The notes: generated by a model not told the origin, from the sequence alone. A DNA stretch of 43,239 bases from Microbacteriaceae bacterium (GCA_025465035.1 JAODMH010000021.1:1-43239), one strand, 5' to 3'. Shown: positions 6,970 through 16,239, counted from the stretch's first letter. Numbers and translations: made by a program.

Positions 6970-8366
6970 GAGCGGGCCGCCCTGCAGAGCTCGTCCGACA
7001 CAGCGGGATACGGGCCAGGGTCACCCTCGCCACCGCGATCGTGGTGACCGCGACCCTGGTTATCGCGGGTGTAGCCCTGGTTCTCCTGCTACAGCAACTG
7101 TTGGTGGCCGGTCTCGACAGCACGCAACTGACTCGGGCGAATGACCTCTCCGCCCAGTTCCGCTCCGGCGCGCTCGGCAGCGTCGTTCCCGGTACGACGA
7201 CGGATTCGTCGCTGGTTCAGGTCGTGGACTCCAGCGGGGCGGTGGTCGCATCGACGGCGAACGTGACGGGCGAGGCGCCCGTCCTCCCGCATCCTCCGTC
7301 CCAGCGCCAGACCACGACGACTACCATCACTGATTCGCCGCTGGATACGGGGACGGCTTTTCGGATCGTCGCCGAACCGGTGACCCTCCAGAGTGGGCCC
7401 GGCTGGATCTACGTCGCCGCCTCGCTCGGCCAGGTCGACTCCGCCGTCACCCAGCTCAGGACCCTCTTTATCATCGGGCTCCCGGTCGTGGTCTCGGTGG
7501 TTGCCGTGATCGCCTGGCTCGCGGTGCGTCAATCACTCGGGCCGGTCGAAAACATCAGGCGACGGGCCGCGGCGATCAACGCATCCGATCTCTCGCAACG
7601 AGTCCCCGTTCCCCCGGGGACGGATGAGATAGCGCTTCTCGCGACGACGATGAACGACATGCTCAGCCGGATCGAAATGGCCGCGACTCGCCAAAGGCAG
7701 TTTGTGGGGGATGCGTCGCATGAACTGCGCAGCCCGCTTGCAGCCCTGCAGATTCAGCTGGACCTCGCGCTCAGGCAGACCGGCGGCGATGAGATCTCGG
7801 CCGAACTCGCTCCGATGCGAGATCAGGTGAAACGGATGACGATGCTCATCGACGATTTACTTTTTCTTGCCAGAAGCACCGAGCCGACGCCCATGGTCGT
7901 GCCATCCCGTGTCGACCTCGATGAGCTCGTTTTTGCGGAGGCGCAGAGGCTGCGCGAATTGGGCGGCCCGAGCATCAGCGTCTCTGTTCACAATGCGGCT
8001 AGGGTGCGGGGATCTTTCCGGGACCTTACCAGGATGCTCAGGAACCTGGGAGACAATGCGTACGATCACGCGAAATCGATGGTTACGATCACGCTGGCGA
8101 TCGACGGACATGCCGCCCGGCTCGTCGTGAGTGACGACGGTCCAGGCATCGCAGAGGCGGACAGGGAACAGATCTTCGCGCGATTCAGCAGGCTGGATGA
8201 CTCACGGATGCGTGACACGCGTGGAGGCGGGAGCGGGCTTGGCCTCTCGATCGCCCGCCAGATCGTCGAGTCCACGGGGGGTACTATCGCAGTTCGCGAC
8301 AGGGCGGACGGGCGCGGCGGAGCCGAATTCGTCGTGAGCGTGCCGGTCGAAGACAGCGAGCTCTAG
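6966..8366 (+). CDS. Membrane sensor histidine kinase (system 1)
   Basis: A 466-residue HisKA-type kinase. There is a transmembrane segment near 22-45, an extracytoplasmic region of about 120 residues, a second membrane segment at about 166-186, a HAMP linker, then the H-box FVGDASHELRSPL with phosphoacceptor H252. The ATPase domain follows, with N-box (RNLGDNAYDHA), DDGPGI and GGGSGLGLSI. The start ATG overlaps the stop of its response regulator by four bases. The extracytoplasmic region shows no domain that I recognise, so the stimulus cannot be predicted. Confidence 0.92.
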   Translation: MRAGRPAELVRHSGIRARVTLATAIVVTATLVIAGVALVLLLQQLLVAGLDSTQLTRANDLSAQFRSGALGSVVPGTTTDSSLVQVVDSSGAVVASTANVTGEAPVLPHPPSQRQTTTTTITDSPLDTGTAFRIVAEPVTLQSGPGWIYVAASLGQVDSAVTQLRTLFIIGLPVVVSVVAVIAWLAVRQSLGPVENIRRRAAAINASDLSQRVPVPPGTDEIALLATTMNDMLSRIEMAATRQRQFVGDASHELRSPLAALQIQLDLALRQTGGDEISAELAPMRDQVKRMTMLIDDLLFLARSTEPTPMVVPSRVDLDELVFAEAQRLRELGGPSISVSVHNAARVRGSFRDLTRMLRNLGDNAYDHAKSMVTITLAIDGHAARLVVSDDGPGIAEADREQIFARFSRLDDSRMRDTRGGGSGLGLSIARQIVESTGGTIAVRDRADGRGGAEFVVSVPVEDSEL

Positions 8367-8379
8367 GTCGGCGCTGGGC

Positions 8380-9291
8380 TCAACCGTGCAGGGTCAACCA
8401 CAGCAGTGAGCCACCGCCGGCGAGCACGGAATAGACCGCGAACGGCAGCAGGGTGCGTGTGCGAAAGTATCGATCCAGAAATCCGACGGCGACGAGGGCC
8501 GCCACGAAAGCGGCTGCGCTGCCGGCGAGCACCTGCCCTTGGATTCCGTTTCCCAGTGGCCCGAACAGGTCGGGGAGCTTGAGGAGTCCGGCCGCGAGGA
8601 TCACGGGAGTCGCCAGGAGGAACGAGAATCGGGCGGCCTCTCGGTGGCTGAGGCCGACGGCCATCCCCCCGACCATGGCGATTCCGGAACGACTGATCCC
8701 GGGCAGCAGCGCGAGGGTCTGCGCCGCTCCGATGGCGACGGCGCGCCAGCGCGGGATGGAGCCCAGGACGGCATCGTCCCCGAGGGAGTCGGGCTCACCG
8801 GTTTCGACCGGTGTCGTCACGGTAGCGGCCTCCCGGCGGGCCGCTCGCCGCCGCAATAGTTCCCCGGCGCCGAGCACCGCTCCGTTGATCATCAGGAAGA
8901 TCGCCGCAGGAATCGGTTTGCCGAGTACGGTGCGAAAAGTGTGTTCGAGCACGAGACCGGTGATACCGACGGGAATGGTGGCGATCACCAGAAGCCAGAA
9001 CAGCCGTTCCGGGGCCGTTTGAATGCGGCGATTCTTGATCGATGAGAAGAATCCGCGGATGATCCGCACCCAGTCGCGTCGAAAAAACAGCAGGAGAGCG
9101 AGCGCCGTCGCCACATGCAGGCCCACGATGAATGCCAGGTAGGGCGATTCCGGCGCGGACACCGAGAGGTCTTTGGCCCAGCTCCCGCCGACGAGTGCGG
9201 GAATGAGCACGGCATGGCCGAGGCTCGAGACGGGGAACAGCTCGGTGATGCCTTGAATGGCACCCATGACGATCGCTTCGAAATAGTCCAT
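8380..9291 (-). CDS. uppP: Undecaprenyl-diphosphatase
   Basis: A 303-residue polytopic membrane protein with both signature regions of the BacA/UppP family: the N-terminal E-A-I-x-x-G-x-x-Q-G-I-T-E-L-F-P-V-S-S block with the following histidine (LGH), and the PGISRSG motif near residue 200. The enzyme dephosphorylates undecaprenyl diphosphate to recycle the lipid carrier for cell-wall synthesis; extra dosage is known to confer bacitracin resistance in other bacteria. It lies 51 bases downstream of a histidine kinase gene on the same strand and so may be co-transcribed with it. Together with the nearby FtsX-type transporter this suggests an envelope-stress module. It ends 13 bases from the convergent kinase of system 1. 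Confidence 0.93.
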   Translation of the reverse strand: MDYFEAIVMGAIQGITELFPVSSLGHAVLIPALVGGSWAKDLSVSAPESPYLAFIVGLHVATALALLLFFRRDWVRIIRGFFSSIKNRRIQTAPERLFWLLVIATIPVGITGLVLEHTFRTVLGKPIPAAIFLMINGAVLGAGELLRRRAARREAATVTTPVETGEPDSLGDDAVLGSIPRWRAVAIGAAQTLALLPGISRSGIAMVGGMAVGLSHREAARFSFLLATPVILAAGLLKLPDLFGPLGNGIQGQVLAGSAAAFVAALVAVGFLDRYFRTRTLLPFAVYSVLAGGGSLLWLTLHG

Positions 9292-9342
9292 TGAGTTCCA
9301 GTCTCGGGTCGGGTAAGGCAGATTCAGCGAAGCAGTCGTCGA

Positions 9343-10650
9343 CTAAGACTCTTCGAAGAAAGCATTCTGTTCCGATGGAGCGGCACTGAGAATTACCGTG
9401 AACCGCGTCCGCGGCGCGCGCGAGGTGAGAAGAAGCTGACCGCCGTGGTCGGTGACCAGTTGTCTGGCAAGCGCGAGGCCGAGCCCCGTTCCTCCGTCGG
9501 TAGAAAACCCCTTCACGAAAACGTCGTGACCGGTTGCGATGGAACTTCCCGCATCCTCGACATCGACCGCGATCGCGCCGTGTGCATCACGAACGCGCAT
9601 CACGACCTCGCCCGCGCCGTGCCGGACGGTATTGTCGACCAGCACGTCCAAGACCTGCCGGAGCGTGGCCTCTGCTGTGACCGCGAAGGGATGTGGTGAG
9701 TCGACGACGACATGGATCGGTCGTCCCCGCTCGGCGAGGACTCCATTCCATCGTCGCTTGGTCTCGTCCAGCTGACTGGCGACGTTGATCCGGGTTCCCT
9801 CGGCCGTGCCACGACCCAGGGCGATAATCTCATCCACTGTCTTCTCTAGAGCATCCGTCCGTTCGATTCCCTGCCGGAGGGCATCGCGTGCATCGGCGTG
9901 AGGATCGGTCAACGCGTTCTCCAGTACTGCACGCAGGCCGGTGAGGGGTGTTCGGAGCTGATGTGACGCATGTGAGGTGAGTTGGCGCTCGCGAGCCATG
10001 GCATCGTTCAGCCGCTGAGCGGTGATATTGAGGGCCGCTCCGGCCCTGTCGATCTCCGCCAGCCCCGTCGTGGTGGTTCTGGCGGCAAAGTCTCCGTCCC
10101 CCAACGCCTGAGACGCGCGCGCGAGGTCTTCCATGGGAGCGACGATTCGACGCGAGAGCGATCGTGCCGCTGCGACGCCGACCGCGAGAGCGACCCCTGC
10201 GGCGAACGTCATGGCCACCCAGATGAGCAGGATGCGCTGCCAGACCGTCGACAGCGGGAGAGCGGCGCGCACGACGCCCGTGATGGACTCGGCGGAGGTC
10301 GTCGGGACCACGGCGACGATCGATCCGCCGATGATGCCGGCCGGAGACCGTCTGGTGAGCGCCGCTGTGACGGCCTCGTCTGCTTTTCGCGGCCCGCTTC
10401 CCACCACGAGCGTGCCCGCGGCGCCGTAGAGGCCGAGCTCCTGGCCGGGCGTCGCCTTGGGAATCTCCGTCCGGTCCGACCCGGAGAATGCCGGATCGAT
10501 GGTCAGCGCCGCGTGGAGGGCGACCGCCTCCACCCCCGCCCGCGCGTCCGCCATCGACAGGTTCATGACCGCGTATCCCAAGGGGAGAAGAAAGAGAACA
10601 AGCGCCACGCCCGTGCTGAGGATGGCGACGCGCCTTATTCGGCCCCTCAT
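9343..10650 (-). CDS. Membrane sensor histidine kinase (system 2)
   Basis: Starting at the ATG at 10650 the protein has 435 residues: transmembrane segment at about 8-30, a short extracytoplasmic domain, a second segment at about 139-163, HAMP, then the H-box LTSHASHQLRTPL with H230, and an ATPase domain ending in GGTGLGLALARQLV. No clear ribosome site precedes the ATG. The frame continues 88 codons upstream, but that part crosses the divergent lipoprotein promoter and is Arg/Cys-rich, so I reject it. Its likely partner is the orphan response regulator at 15465-16187, on the same strand but beyond an oppositely oriented transporter operon. uppP lies directly downstream. Confidence 0.88.
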   Translation of the reverse strand: MRGRIRRVAILSTGVALVLFLLPLGYAVMNLSMADARAGVEAVALHAALTIDPAFSGSDRTEIPKATPGQELGLYGAAGTLVVGSGPRKADEAVTAALTRRSPAGIIGGSIVAVVPTTSAESITGVVRAALPLSTVWQRILLIWVAMTFAAGVALAVGVAAARSLSRRIVAPMEDLARASQALGDGDFAARTTTTGLAEIDRAGAALNITAQRLNDAMARERQLTSHASHQLRTPLTGLRAVLENALTDPHADARDALRQGIERTDALEKTVDEIIALGRGTAEGTRINVASQLDETKRRWNGVLAERGRPIHVVVDSPHPFAVTAEATLRQVLDVLVDNTVRHGAGEVVMRVRDAHGAIAVDVEDAGSSIATGHDVFVKGFSTDGGTGLGLALARQLVTDHGGQLLLTSRAPRTRFTVILSAAPSEQNAFFEES

Positions 10651-10761
10651 TCGACGGCGCGATTCACAGGAAGCCCTTGCCCTCCGCTTACCTTCACCGG
10701 CCTCACCCCTACCCACCGGGTTTCTCGCGTTGAGGAAACACGTCTCGTCTTGGAGGATCTC

Positions 10762-11400
10762 ATGGCAGCACAGCGTACATCGAGGCATCCGAAAGCGGCC
10801 GTGACCGTTGGAGTCGCGATCGCCATCGTCGCCGTCGCCCTTGCCGGATGCAGCTCGCAGAGCCCACCCGCTCCTGGACAGCCTTCCGCGTCTCAGACCA
10901 CCCCCAGCCCGCACTCCACGGAGGTCAGTCCGTCGGGGGACATCCCAGATAATCAGGCGTACGTCGTGTTCACCGCATCCAATGGCGCGTACTCCGTCAA
11001 GGTTCCCGAGGGCTGGGCCCGAACCTCATCCGGCTCCATGACCACTTTCAGCGACAAATTGAACATGATCACCGTCGACGAGAAAGCGGCGTCAAGCGCG
11101 CCAACCGTCGCTTCGGTCACACAGGGCGAGGTCGCTTCGCTCTCATCGTCCGTACAGAAATTCGCCCTCACCGACGTCAAGACCTTCACTCGGAGCGGAG
11201 GGAGCGGGGTGCTGATCACCTTCCAGGCGGACTCGCCCGTCAATTCCGTCACAGGAAAGGTCGTTCGGGAGGAAGTAGAGCAGTACCTGTTCTGGAAGGG
11301 CGGTCAGCAGGTAGCGCTGACCCTCACTTCGCCGCAGGGGTCGGACAACGTCGACCCGTGGGCCCAGGTGACCGGATCCTTCCTGTGGCTGACGAAGTGA
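10762..11400 (+). CDS. Lipoprotein associated with an FtsX-type ABC transporter
   Basis: A 212-residue lipoprotein with a basic N-terminus, hydrophobic core and lipobox LAGC (C30). GGAGG stands at 10752-10756 before the ATG. After a Ser/Pro/Thr-rich linker the region from about 60 has the pattern of PsbP/Mog1-like folds (SVKVPEGWARTSSG, FSDKLNMITV, a C-terminal LTSPQGSDN...WAQVTGSFLW), a known type among actinobacterial lipoproteins, but the family call is tentative. The following ATPase gene overlaps its stop codon (GTGA), so it is the first gene of a four-gene operon. A substrate-capturing or sensing role for the transporter is inferred. Confidence 0.8.
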   Translation: MAAQRTSRHPKAAVTVGVAIAIVAVALAGCSSQSPPAPGQPSASQTTPSPHSTEVSPSGDIPDNQAYVVFTASNGAYSVKVPEGWARTSSGSMTTFSDKLNMITVDEKAASSAPTVASVTQGEVASLSSSVQKFALTDVKTFTRSGGSGVLITFQADSPVNSVTGKVVREEVEQYLFWKGGQQVALTLTSPQGSDNVDPWAQVTGSFLWLTK

Positions 11401-12077
11401 CGGTCGCCGCGCCATCCAGAGCACTCGAAGCACTCTCGCTCTACCGTTTCTTCCGTTCGGGCGAAGAGGAGACCCTGGCGCTCAGGGGAGTCAGCCTCCA
11501 TGTCGAGGTCGGCGAGATACTCGCCGTGACCGGCCCCTCCGGATCAGGAAAGTCGACGCTTCTCGCCTGCCTTGCCGGCCTGGACGAGCCGACGGCGGGC
11601 ACCGTCCGCGTCGCGGGCAATCGGATGACCGACCGTCCGGAATCCGAGCGGGCCGCATTGCGCGCCCGTCACGTCGGAGTGCTCTTTCAAGCTTCCAACC
11701 TCTTCGCTCACCTCACCGTCGAAGAAAACGTCAGGCTCGCCCAGCGGATCCAGCGAGAGACCTCCTCTGCGCCGGCGCCCTCAGAGGTGCTCGCCAGAGT
11801 GGGGCTTACCAGCCGGGCCCAGGCGCTTCCCTCGCAGCTCTCGGGAGGTGAGGCTGCACGGGCGGGACTGGCCGTCGCGCTCGCCAACGACCCGGCGGTC
11901 CTGCTGGCCGATGAACCGACCGGCGAACTGGATGGTGCGACGGAGCAGCGCCTGCTCGATCTCCTTCGGGCGCATGCCGACCGCGGATGCGCAATCCTTC
12001 TCGTCAGCCACAGCCAGGATGTCGTGGCAAGCGCCGACCGAGTCATCTCTCTTCACGACGGGCAGATCGAACAATGA
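11397..12077 (+). CDS. ABC transporter ATPase 1 (MacB/LolD-like)
   Basis: A 226-residue nucleotide-binding protein: Walker [11 protein letters not shown]-loop in VLFQASNLF, a signature LSGGEAARAGLA, Walker B AVLLADEPTGELD and H-loop LVSHS. These place it with the ATPases that serve FtsX-type permeases, which transmit force rather than pump through a channel. The GTG at 11397 overlaps the stop of the lipoprotein; a longer ATG start at 11358 would overlap that gene by 43 bases and is less likely. Its end overlaps the second ATPase start by four bases. Two distinct ATPases with one permease suggest a heterodimeric motor. Confidence 0.9.
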   Translation: MTVAAPSRALEALSLYRFFRSGEEETLALRGVSLHVEVGEILAVTGPSGSGKSTLLACLAGLDEPTAGTVRVAGNRMTDRPESERAALRARHVGVLFQASNLFAHLTVEENVRLAQRIQRETSSAPAPSEVLARVGLTSRAQALPSQLSGGEAARAGLAVALANDPAVLLADEPTGELDGATEQRLLDLLRAHADRGCAILLVSHSQDVVASADRVISLHDGQIEQ

Positions 12078-12814
12078 CGAATATCGGCATCACCCTCCCT
12101 GAAGCGTCGGCCACCGAGGTGGAGATCCTTGTCGAGTGCGCCGACGTCGCACACACCTACGGATCTGGTCCGACCGCCGTCGTTGCCGTCAGCCAGGTGG
12201 ACTGTTTCGTCCTCAGCGACGCGCGCTTGGCGCTCATGGGTCCATCGGGATCGGGAAAGTCCACGCTGCTGCATATGATGGCCGGTCTCGAGACCGCGAC
12301 GAGCGGCCAGGTGACCTGGCCGGCATTCGGCTCAAACCCCGCTGGAACCCCGGGTCAGGTCGGCGTGGTTTTTCAGGGTCCCAGCCTGATCCCGTCGCTG
12401 GACGCCCTCGGCAACGTTGCCTTTCCCCTCATCGTGCAGGGAATACCGGACGGCGAGGCCGAGCAGCGCGCGATCGAGGCACTGAACGACCTCGATCTCG
12501 GCTGGATGGCCAACAAGCTTCCCGACGAACTCTCCGGCGGACAGGCGCAGCGCGTTGCCATTGCGCGAGTCCTCGCGACACGGCCGCGGCTGATCATCGC
12601 GGACGAGCCGACAGGGCAGCTGGACGGTGAAACCGGCCGCCACGTGATCGATGTGCTCCTTCACGCCGCCGATCGGCTCGGCGCGGCCCTGGTGATCAGC
12701 ACGCACGACCCTGAGGTCGCCGAACGATTCCCCGAACGATGGCAGATGGACGACGGCAAGCTCCTGCCTTTCGTCTCGGAGTCGCGCAGCGACACGGAGG
12801 GTGCTCGACCATGA
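12074..12814 (+). CDS. ABC transporter ATPase 2
   Basis: A 246-residue nucleotide-binding protein. It has Walker [11 protein letters not shown]-loop [10 protein letters not shown], signature [12 protein letters not shown], Walker [13 protein letters not shown] and H-loop STHD. It is coupled on both sides by ATGA overlaps, with the first ATPase upstream and the permease downstream. The sequence differs clearly from the first ATPase, for example GGQAQR against GGEAAR in the signature, so this is an old duplication. The start is set by the overlap; the upstream open frame lies inside the previous gene. Confidence 0.9.
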   Translation: MTNIGITLPEASATEVEILVECADVAHTYGSGPTAVVAVSQVDCFVLSDARLALMGPSGSGKSTLLHMMAGLETATSGQVTWPAFGSNPAGTPGQVGVVFQGPSLIPSLDALGNVAFPLIVQGIPDGEAEQRAIEALNDLDLGWMANKLPDELSGGQAQRVAIARVLATRPRLIIADEPTGQLDGETGRHVIDVLLHAADRLGAALVISTHDPEVAERFPERWQMDDGKLLPFVSESRSDTEGARP

Positions 12815-15468
12815 TCGGACTGTGGATCCGCGGTTTGATTCGGCGACGGGCGGGAACTCTGGTCGCGACCGCGGCGGGGGTCGCCATCGCCGTCGCCGTA
12901 CTCGCAAGCCTCGGTTCGTTCCTCGCCGCCGCCCAGTCGTCGATGACCGCCCGCGCGGCGTCCGGAGTAGCGGTCGACTGGCAGGTCCAGGTGGCACAGG
13001 GGGCGGATGCGACGGCGGTAGCCACCGCTGCCAGAGCCGCACCCGGCGTCACGAAAGCTCTTCCGGTCGGGTTCGCGCAGAGCAGCGGATTGACGGCCAC
13101 CTCGCAGGGCACCACGCAGACCACCGGCCCCGCGGTCATTCTCGGACTGCCCTCCGGCTACGCGGCGGCCTTTCCCGGAGAGATCCGGTTTCTCTCCGGA
13201 TCGCGCAACGGGGTCCTCATCGCGCAGCAGACGGCGGCCAATCTCCACGTCGTACCAGGAGACAGCGTCACCATCAATCTCGCCGGCGGTCGTTCGGTCG
13301 ACGTAACGGTGGCTGGCGTCGTCGATCTGCCCCAGGCGAACTCCCTCTTTCAAACCGTCGGCGCGCCCGCGCAATCCCAGCCGGTCGCACCCCCGGACAA
13401 CGTGCTCCTCATTCCGTCCGCCCACTACCAGAGCATCACTTCGTCTCTGGCGCCGACCCATCCAGAACTGCTGGCAACTCAAATCCACGTTGCCCACACC
13501 CATGTCCTGGCCTCCGATCCCGCCGTCTCCTTCGTCGACATCACCTCGTCCGCCCATAACCTGGAAGCGACGCTTGCCGGTGCAGGACGCGTGGGTGACA
13601 ACCTGGGCGCAGCCCTCGATGCCGCGCGAGGCGATTCCAGCTATGCCACCGTGCTCTTCCTGTTCCTCGGGCTACCCGGAGCCGTTCTCGCGGGCATTCT
13701 CACCATTGCGGTGGCGAACTCCGGGGCGGAACGACGCAGACGCGAACAGGCGCTACTCCGAACCCGAGGTGCAAGCGTCCGTCTCATCGGACGTCTGGTC
13801 GCCCTGGAGGCGCTCCTGGTCGGAACGGTGGGAGGCGTGGTCGGCATCGGGGTCGCCGCACTTGTCGGTGCCCTCTCCTTTGGCACCGTCGGTTTCGGTC
13901 AGTCCGCCGCAGCCATTGTCTGGCCGCTCGCTGCCTTCGCGGTCGGGCTCGTCATCGCGACGAGCGCCGTGGTCATTCCCGCCGTGCGCGACTTCCGCAA
14001 CCTCATCATCAGCCAGGCCCGTGCGCAGCTCACCCGCAACAGGAAGCCGTGGTGGATGAAAATATGGTTCGACGTCATTCTCCTGGTCCTCTCCGCGGCC
14101 GTCTTCACGATCACCATCCAGGACGGCTACTCGCTCGTGCTCGCACCGGAAGGGGTCGCGTCGATCCAGGTCAACTACTGGGCGTTCTTTGGCCCCGCCC
14201 TGTTCTGGATCGGTTCTGGACTTCTCGTGTGGCGCATCTATGAGGTGGTGCTCAGGCTCGGACGCAAGGGTACCTCCCGCCTCATCCGGCCGATTGTCGG
14301 GAACCTGGCCAACACCGCGTCGGGGATGATGTCACGCCAGAGGTCTCTGCTGGCGCGTGGAGGTGTCATGCTCGCCCTCGCCCTGACCTTCGCCCTTTCC
14401 ACCTCGATCTTCAACGCGACGTACCAGCATCAGGCCGAAGTCGACGCTCGTCTCACAAACGGAGCCGATATCGCCGTGGTGGAGCCCCCCGGCTCCAACG
14501 TCGCTCCCGCCGCATCCTCAACGATCGCCGCCGTGCCCGGCGTCACAGCCGTGGAACCGCTCCAACATCGGTACGCCTACGTGGGAAGCGACCTTCAGGA
14601 CCTGTTCGGTGTCCGCGCCGCGACCATCACCCAGGCAACACTGCTCCAGGACGCCTACTTTCAGGGCGGAACGGCGGCCCAACTGATGGCAACACTCGCC
14701 CGTCAGCCCGATGCAATCCTCGTCAGCGCCGAAACCGTCAAAGACTTCCAACTCCAGCCGGGGGAACTCATCAAGCTCCGACTGCAGAACGCGACCACGC
14801 AATCACTGGTGACCGTCTCGTTCCACTACGTCGGCATCGCGAAGGAGTTCCCGACTGCGCCGAAGGACAGCTTCTTCATCGCCAATTCCACGTATATCGC
14901 ACAACAGACGAGCGATAGTTCCGTCAGCTCCTTCCTGGTTGACACGGGAGGTCAGTCGACGGACAGCACCGCTGCGGCCCTGCGTCACGCGGTCGGGAAC
15001 AGCGCGACAGTTACGGCGATCGGCGCGGCGCGATCATCCGTCGGATCCAGCCTCACCTCGGTCGATCTCGCCGGATTGACCAGGGTCGAACTCGCATTCG
15101 CGCTCGTGATTGCGGCCGGATCAGGCGGACTGTTGTTCACTCTCGGGCTTGCCGAGCGGCGAAGGACATTCGCGATCGCGACTGTCCTGGGGGCCAATAG
15201 AAGGCAGCTCAGGGGGCTGGTCCTGGCGGAAGCTGCCGCCGTTGCGGTCGGCGGCACCATCGCCGGAGCGCTGCTCGGATGGCTTCTGTCCCAGATGCTC
15301 GTTTCCGTGCTGACCGGGGTGTTCGATCCGCCGCCCGCCGCACTGACGGTTCCATGGGCCTATCTGGCCGGGACCGCCGTCATCGCGATCGGAGCGATTC
15401 TGTCGGGAGCGATCTGGTCCGCCCGGACGGCACAGCGGCCGGCGATCGAAACCATACGTGAGCTCTAG
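12811..15468 (+). CDS. FtsX-family ABC transporter permease, double-domain
   Basis: An 885-residue membrane protein with an N-terminal membrane anchor (about 10-45), a long extracytoplasmic domain, and a first FtsX-type membrane core (near 285-400, with ERRRREQALLRTRGAS). Further membrane segments, a second extracytoplasmic domain and a C-terminal FtsX core (near 760-880, with ERRRTFAIATVLGANRRQ) follow. This long single-chain form is common in Gram-positive transporters for lipids, lipoproteins or antimicrobial peptides. It is the last gene of the lipoprotein-ATPase-ATPase-permease operon. Its stop codon overlaps the convergent response regulator stop by four bases (CTAG). Confidence 0.9.
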   Translation: MIGLWIRGLIRRRAGTLVATAAGVAIAVAVLASLGSFLAAAQSSMTARAASGVAVDWQVQVAQGADATAVATAARAAPGVTKALPVGFAQSSGLTATSQGTTQTTGPAVILGLPSGYAAAFPGEIRFLSGSRNGVLIAQQTAANLHVVPGDSVTINLAGGRSVDVTVAGVVDLPQANSLFQTVGAPAQSQPVAPPDNVLLIPSAHYQSITSSLAPTHPELLATQIHVAHTHVLASDPAVSFVDITSSAHNLEATLAGAGRVGDNLGAALDAARGDSSYATVLFLFLGLPGAVLAGILTIAVANSGAERRRREQALLRTRGASVRLIGRLVALEALLVGTVGGVVGIGVAALVGALSFGTVGFGQSAAAIVWPLAAFAVGLVIATSAVVIPAVRDFRNLIISQARAQLTRNRKPWWMKIWFDVILLVLSAAVFTITIQDGYSLVLAPEGVASIQVNYWAFFGPALFWIGSGLLVWRIYEVVLRLGRKGTSRLIRPIVGNLANTASGMMSRQRSLLARGGVMLALALTFALSTSIFNATYQHQAEVDARLTNGADIAVVEPPGSNVAPAASSTIAAVPGVTAVEPLQHRYAYVGSDLQDLFGVRAATITQATLLQDAYFQGGTAAQLMATLARQPDAILVSAETVKDFQLQPGELIKLRLQNATTQSLVTVSFHYVGIAKEFPTAPKDSFFIANSTYIAQQTSDSSVSSFLVDTGGQSTDSTAAALRHAVGNSATVTAIGAARSSVGSSLTSVDLAGLTRVELAFALVIAAGSGGLLFTLGLAERRRTFAIATVLGANRRQLRGLVLAEAAAVAVGGTIAGALLGWLLSQMLVSVLTGVFDPPPAALTVPWAYLAGTAVIAIGAILSGAIWSARTAQRPAIETIREL

Positions 15469-16187
15469 GCGATGGGCCGCCCGACATCCAGGCGGTAACC
15501 GTGGCCTCGCAGTGTGGTGATCACCGGGAGGGTGAGCGGGCCGGCCATCGAGGCCAGATCGGCCGTCTCTCTGAGGCGACGACGCAGCGCTGCGACGTGC
15601 ACGTCGAGGGTCTTCGTCGATCCGAACCAGTTCTCGTCCCACACATCCGCCATCAATTCCGCCCTGCCGATCGCCACACCCGGCTGACGAGAGAGCCGGA
15701 CGAGCAGATCGAACTCGCGTGCGCGAAGTGGAGCCTCGATACCCCCGATTGTGGCGCGCCTCCCCGAGACGTCGATTATCAGCGACCCCAGCACGGCGTC
15801 GTCGTCGTTGCCAGAGGTCTCTGCACCCGAGCGGCGCAGATGCGCGCGCACCCTGGCGAGGAGCTCGACGACGCTGAAGGGTTTGGTGAGGTAGTCATCG
15901 GCACCGGATTCGAGGCCGGAGACGATGTCGATCTGTTCGCGGCGGGCAGTCAGCACGACGATCACCGCGCTACTGAGCAGCATCCGAAGTTCACGACAGA
16001 TCGTGAGGCCGTCGACGTCGGGAAGCCCGAGGTCGAGCAGCACGAGATCCGGAGCCGCTGCGCGAGCACTCTCCAAGGCTGCGCCGCCATCTCGTTTCCA
16101 GATCACGGAATGACCCGCCACCCCCAGCGCCGACTGCAGCGCCGAACCGATGGTCGGGTCATCTTCGACGACCAACACCAGGGACAT
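15465..16187 (-). CDS. OmpR-family response regulator (probable partner of system 2 kinase)
   Basis: A 240-residue regulator with acidic E8, D9 and D10, phosphoacceptor D52 (LVLLDLGLPD), the T of VLTAR and the K of YLTKPF. A C-terminal winged helix contains LRAREFDLLVRL and ends in RGHGYRLDVG. No kinase gene adjoins it. The unpaired histidine kinase at 9343-10650 lies on the same strand on the far side of the transporter operon. The two probably form one system that controls the enclosed transporter. A 10-bp dyad lies 26 bases before the start codon and could be an autoregulatory site or leader hairpin. Confidence 0.9.
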   Translation of the reverse strand: MSLVLVVEDDPTIGSALQSALGVAGHSVIWKRDGGAALESARAAAPDLVLLDLGLPDVDGLTICRELRMLLSSAVIVVLTARREQIDIVSGLESGADDYLTKPFSVVELLARVRAHLRRSGAETSGNDDDAVLGSLIIDVSGRRATIGGIEAPLRAREFDLLVRLSRQPGVAIGRAELMADVWDENWFGSTKTLDVHVAALRRRLRETADLASMAGPLTLPVITTLRGHGYRLDVGRPIA

Positions 16188-16213
16188 ATGCGCAGCCTAG
16201 CGAGCCAACCTCT

Positions 16214-16239
16214 GCAGGTCCGGCAGTACCGGCACCTGC
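16214..16239. promoter_or_regulatory. Dyad in the upstream region of the response regulator
   Basis: GCAGGT-CCGG, a five-base loop, then CCGG-C-ACCTGC form ten paired bases with one bulged C. It lies 26 bases upstream of the minus-strand start at 16187, so it is either an operator or a hairpin in the mRNA leader. No similar dyad was found before the lipoprotein or kinase genes. Confidence 0.4.

Noticed and set aside
9880-9910. GGGCATC near 9880 as a third copy of the LuxR-linked element
   Set aside because: Only the seven-base string matches. The second half-site and flanks are absent and it lies inside the kinase coding sequence.
9982-10761. Upstream 260-codon extension of the lipoprotein frame
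   Set aside because: It runs antisense through the histidine kinase. The GGAGG-preceded ATG at 10762 begins a clean lipoprotein signal peptide.
12661-13557. Minus-strand frame of 298 codons opposite the permease N-terminus
   Set aside because: Low-complexity Gly/Arg composition and no start signal; the opposite strand encodes a clear FtsX permease.
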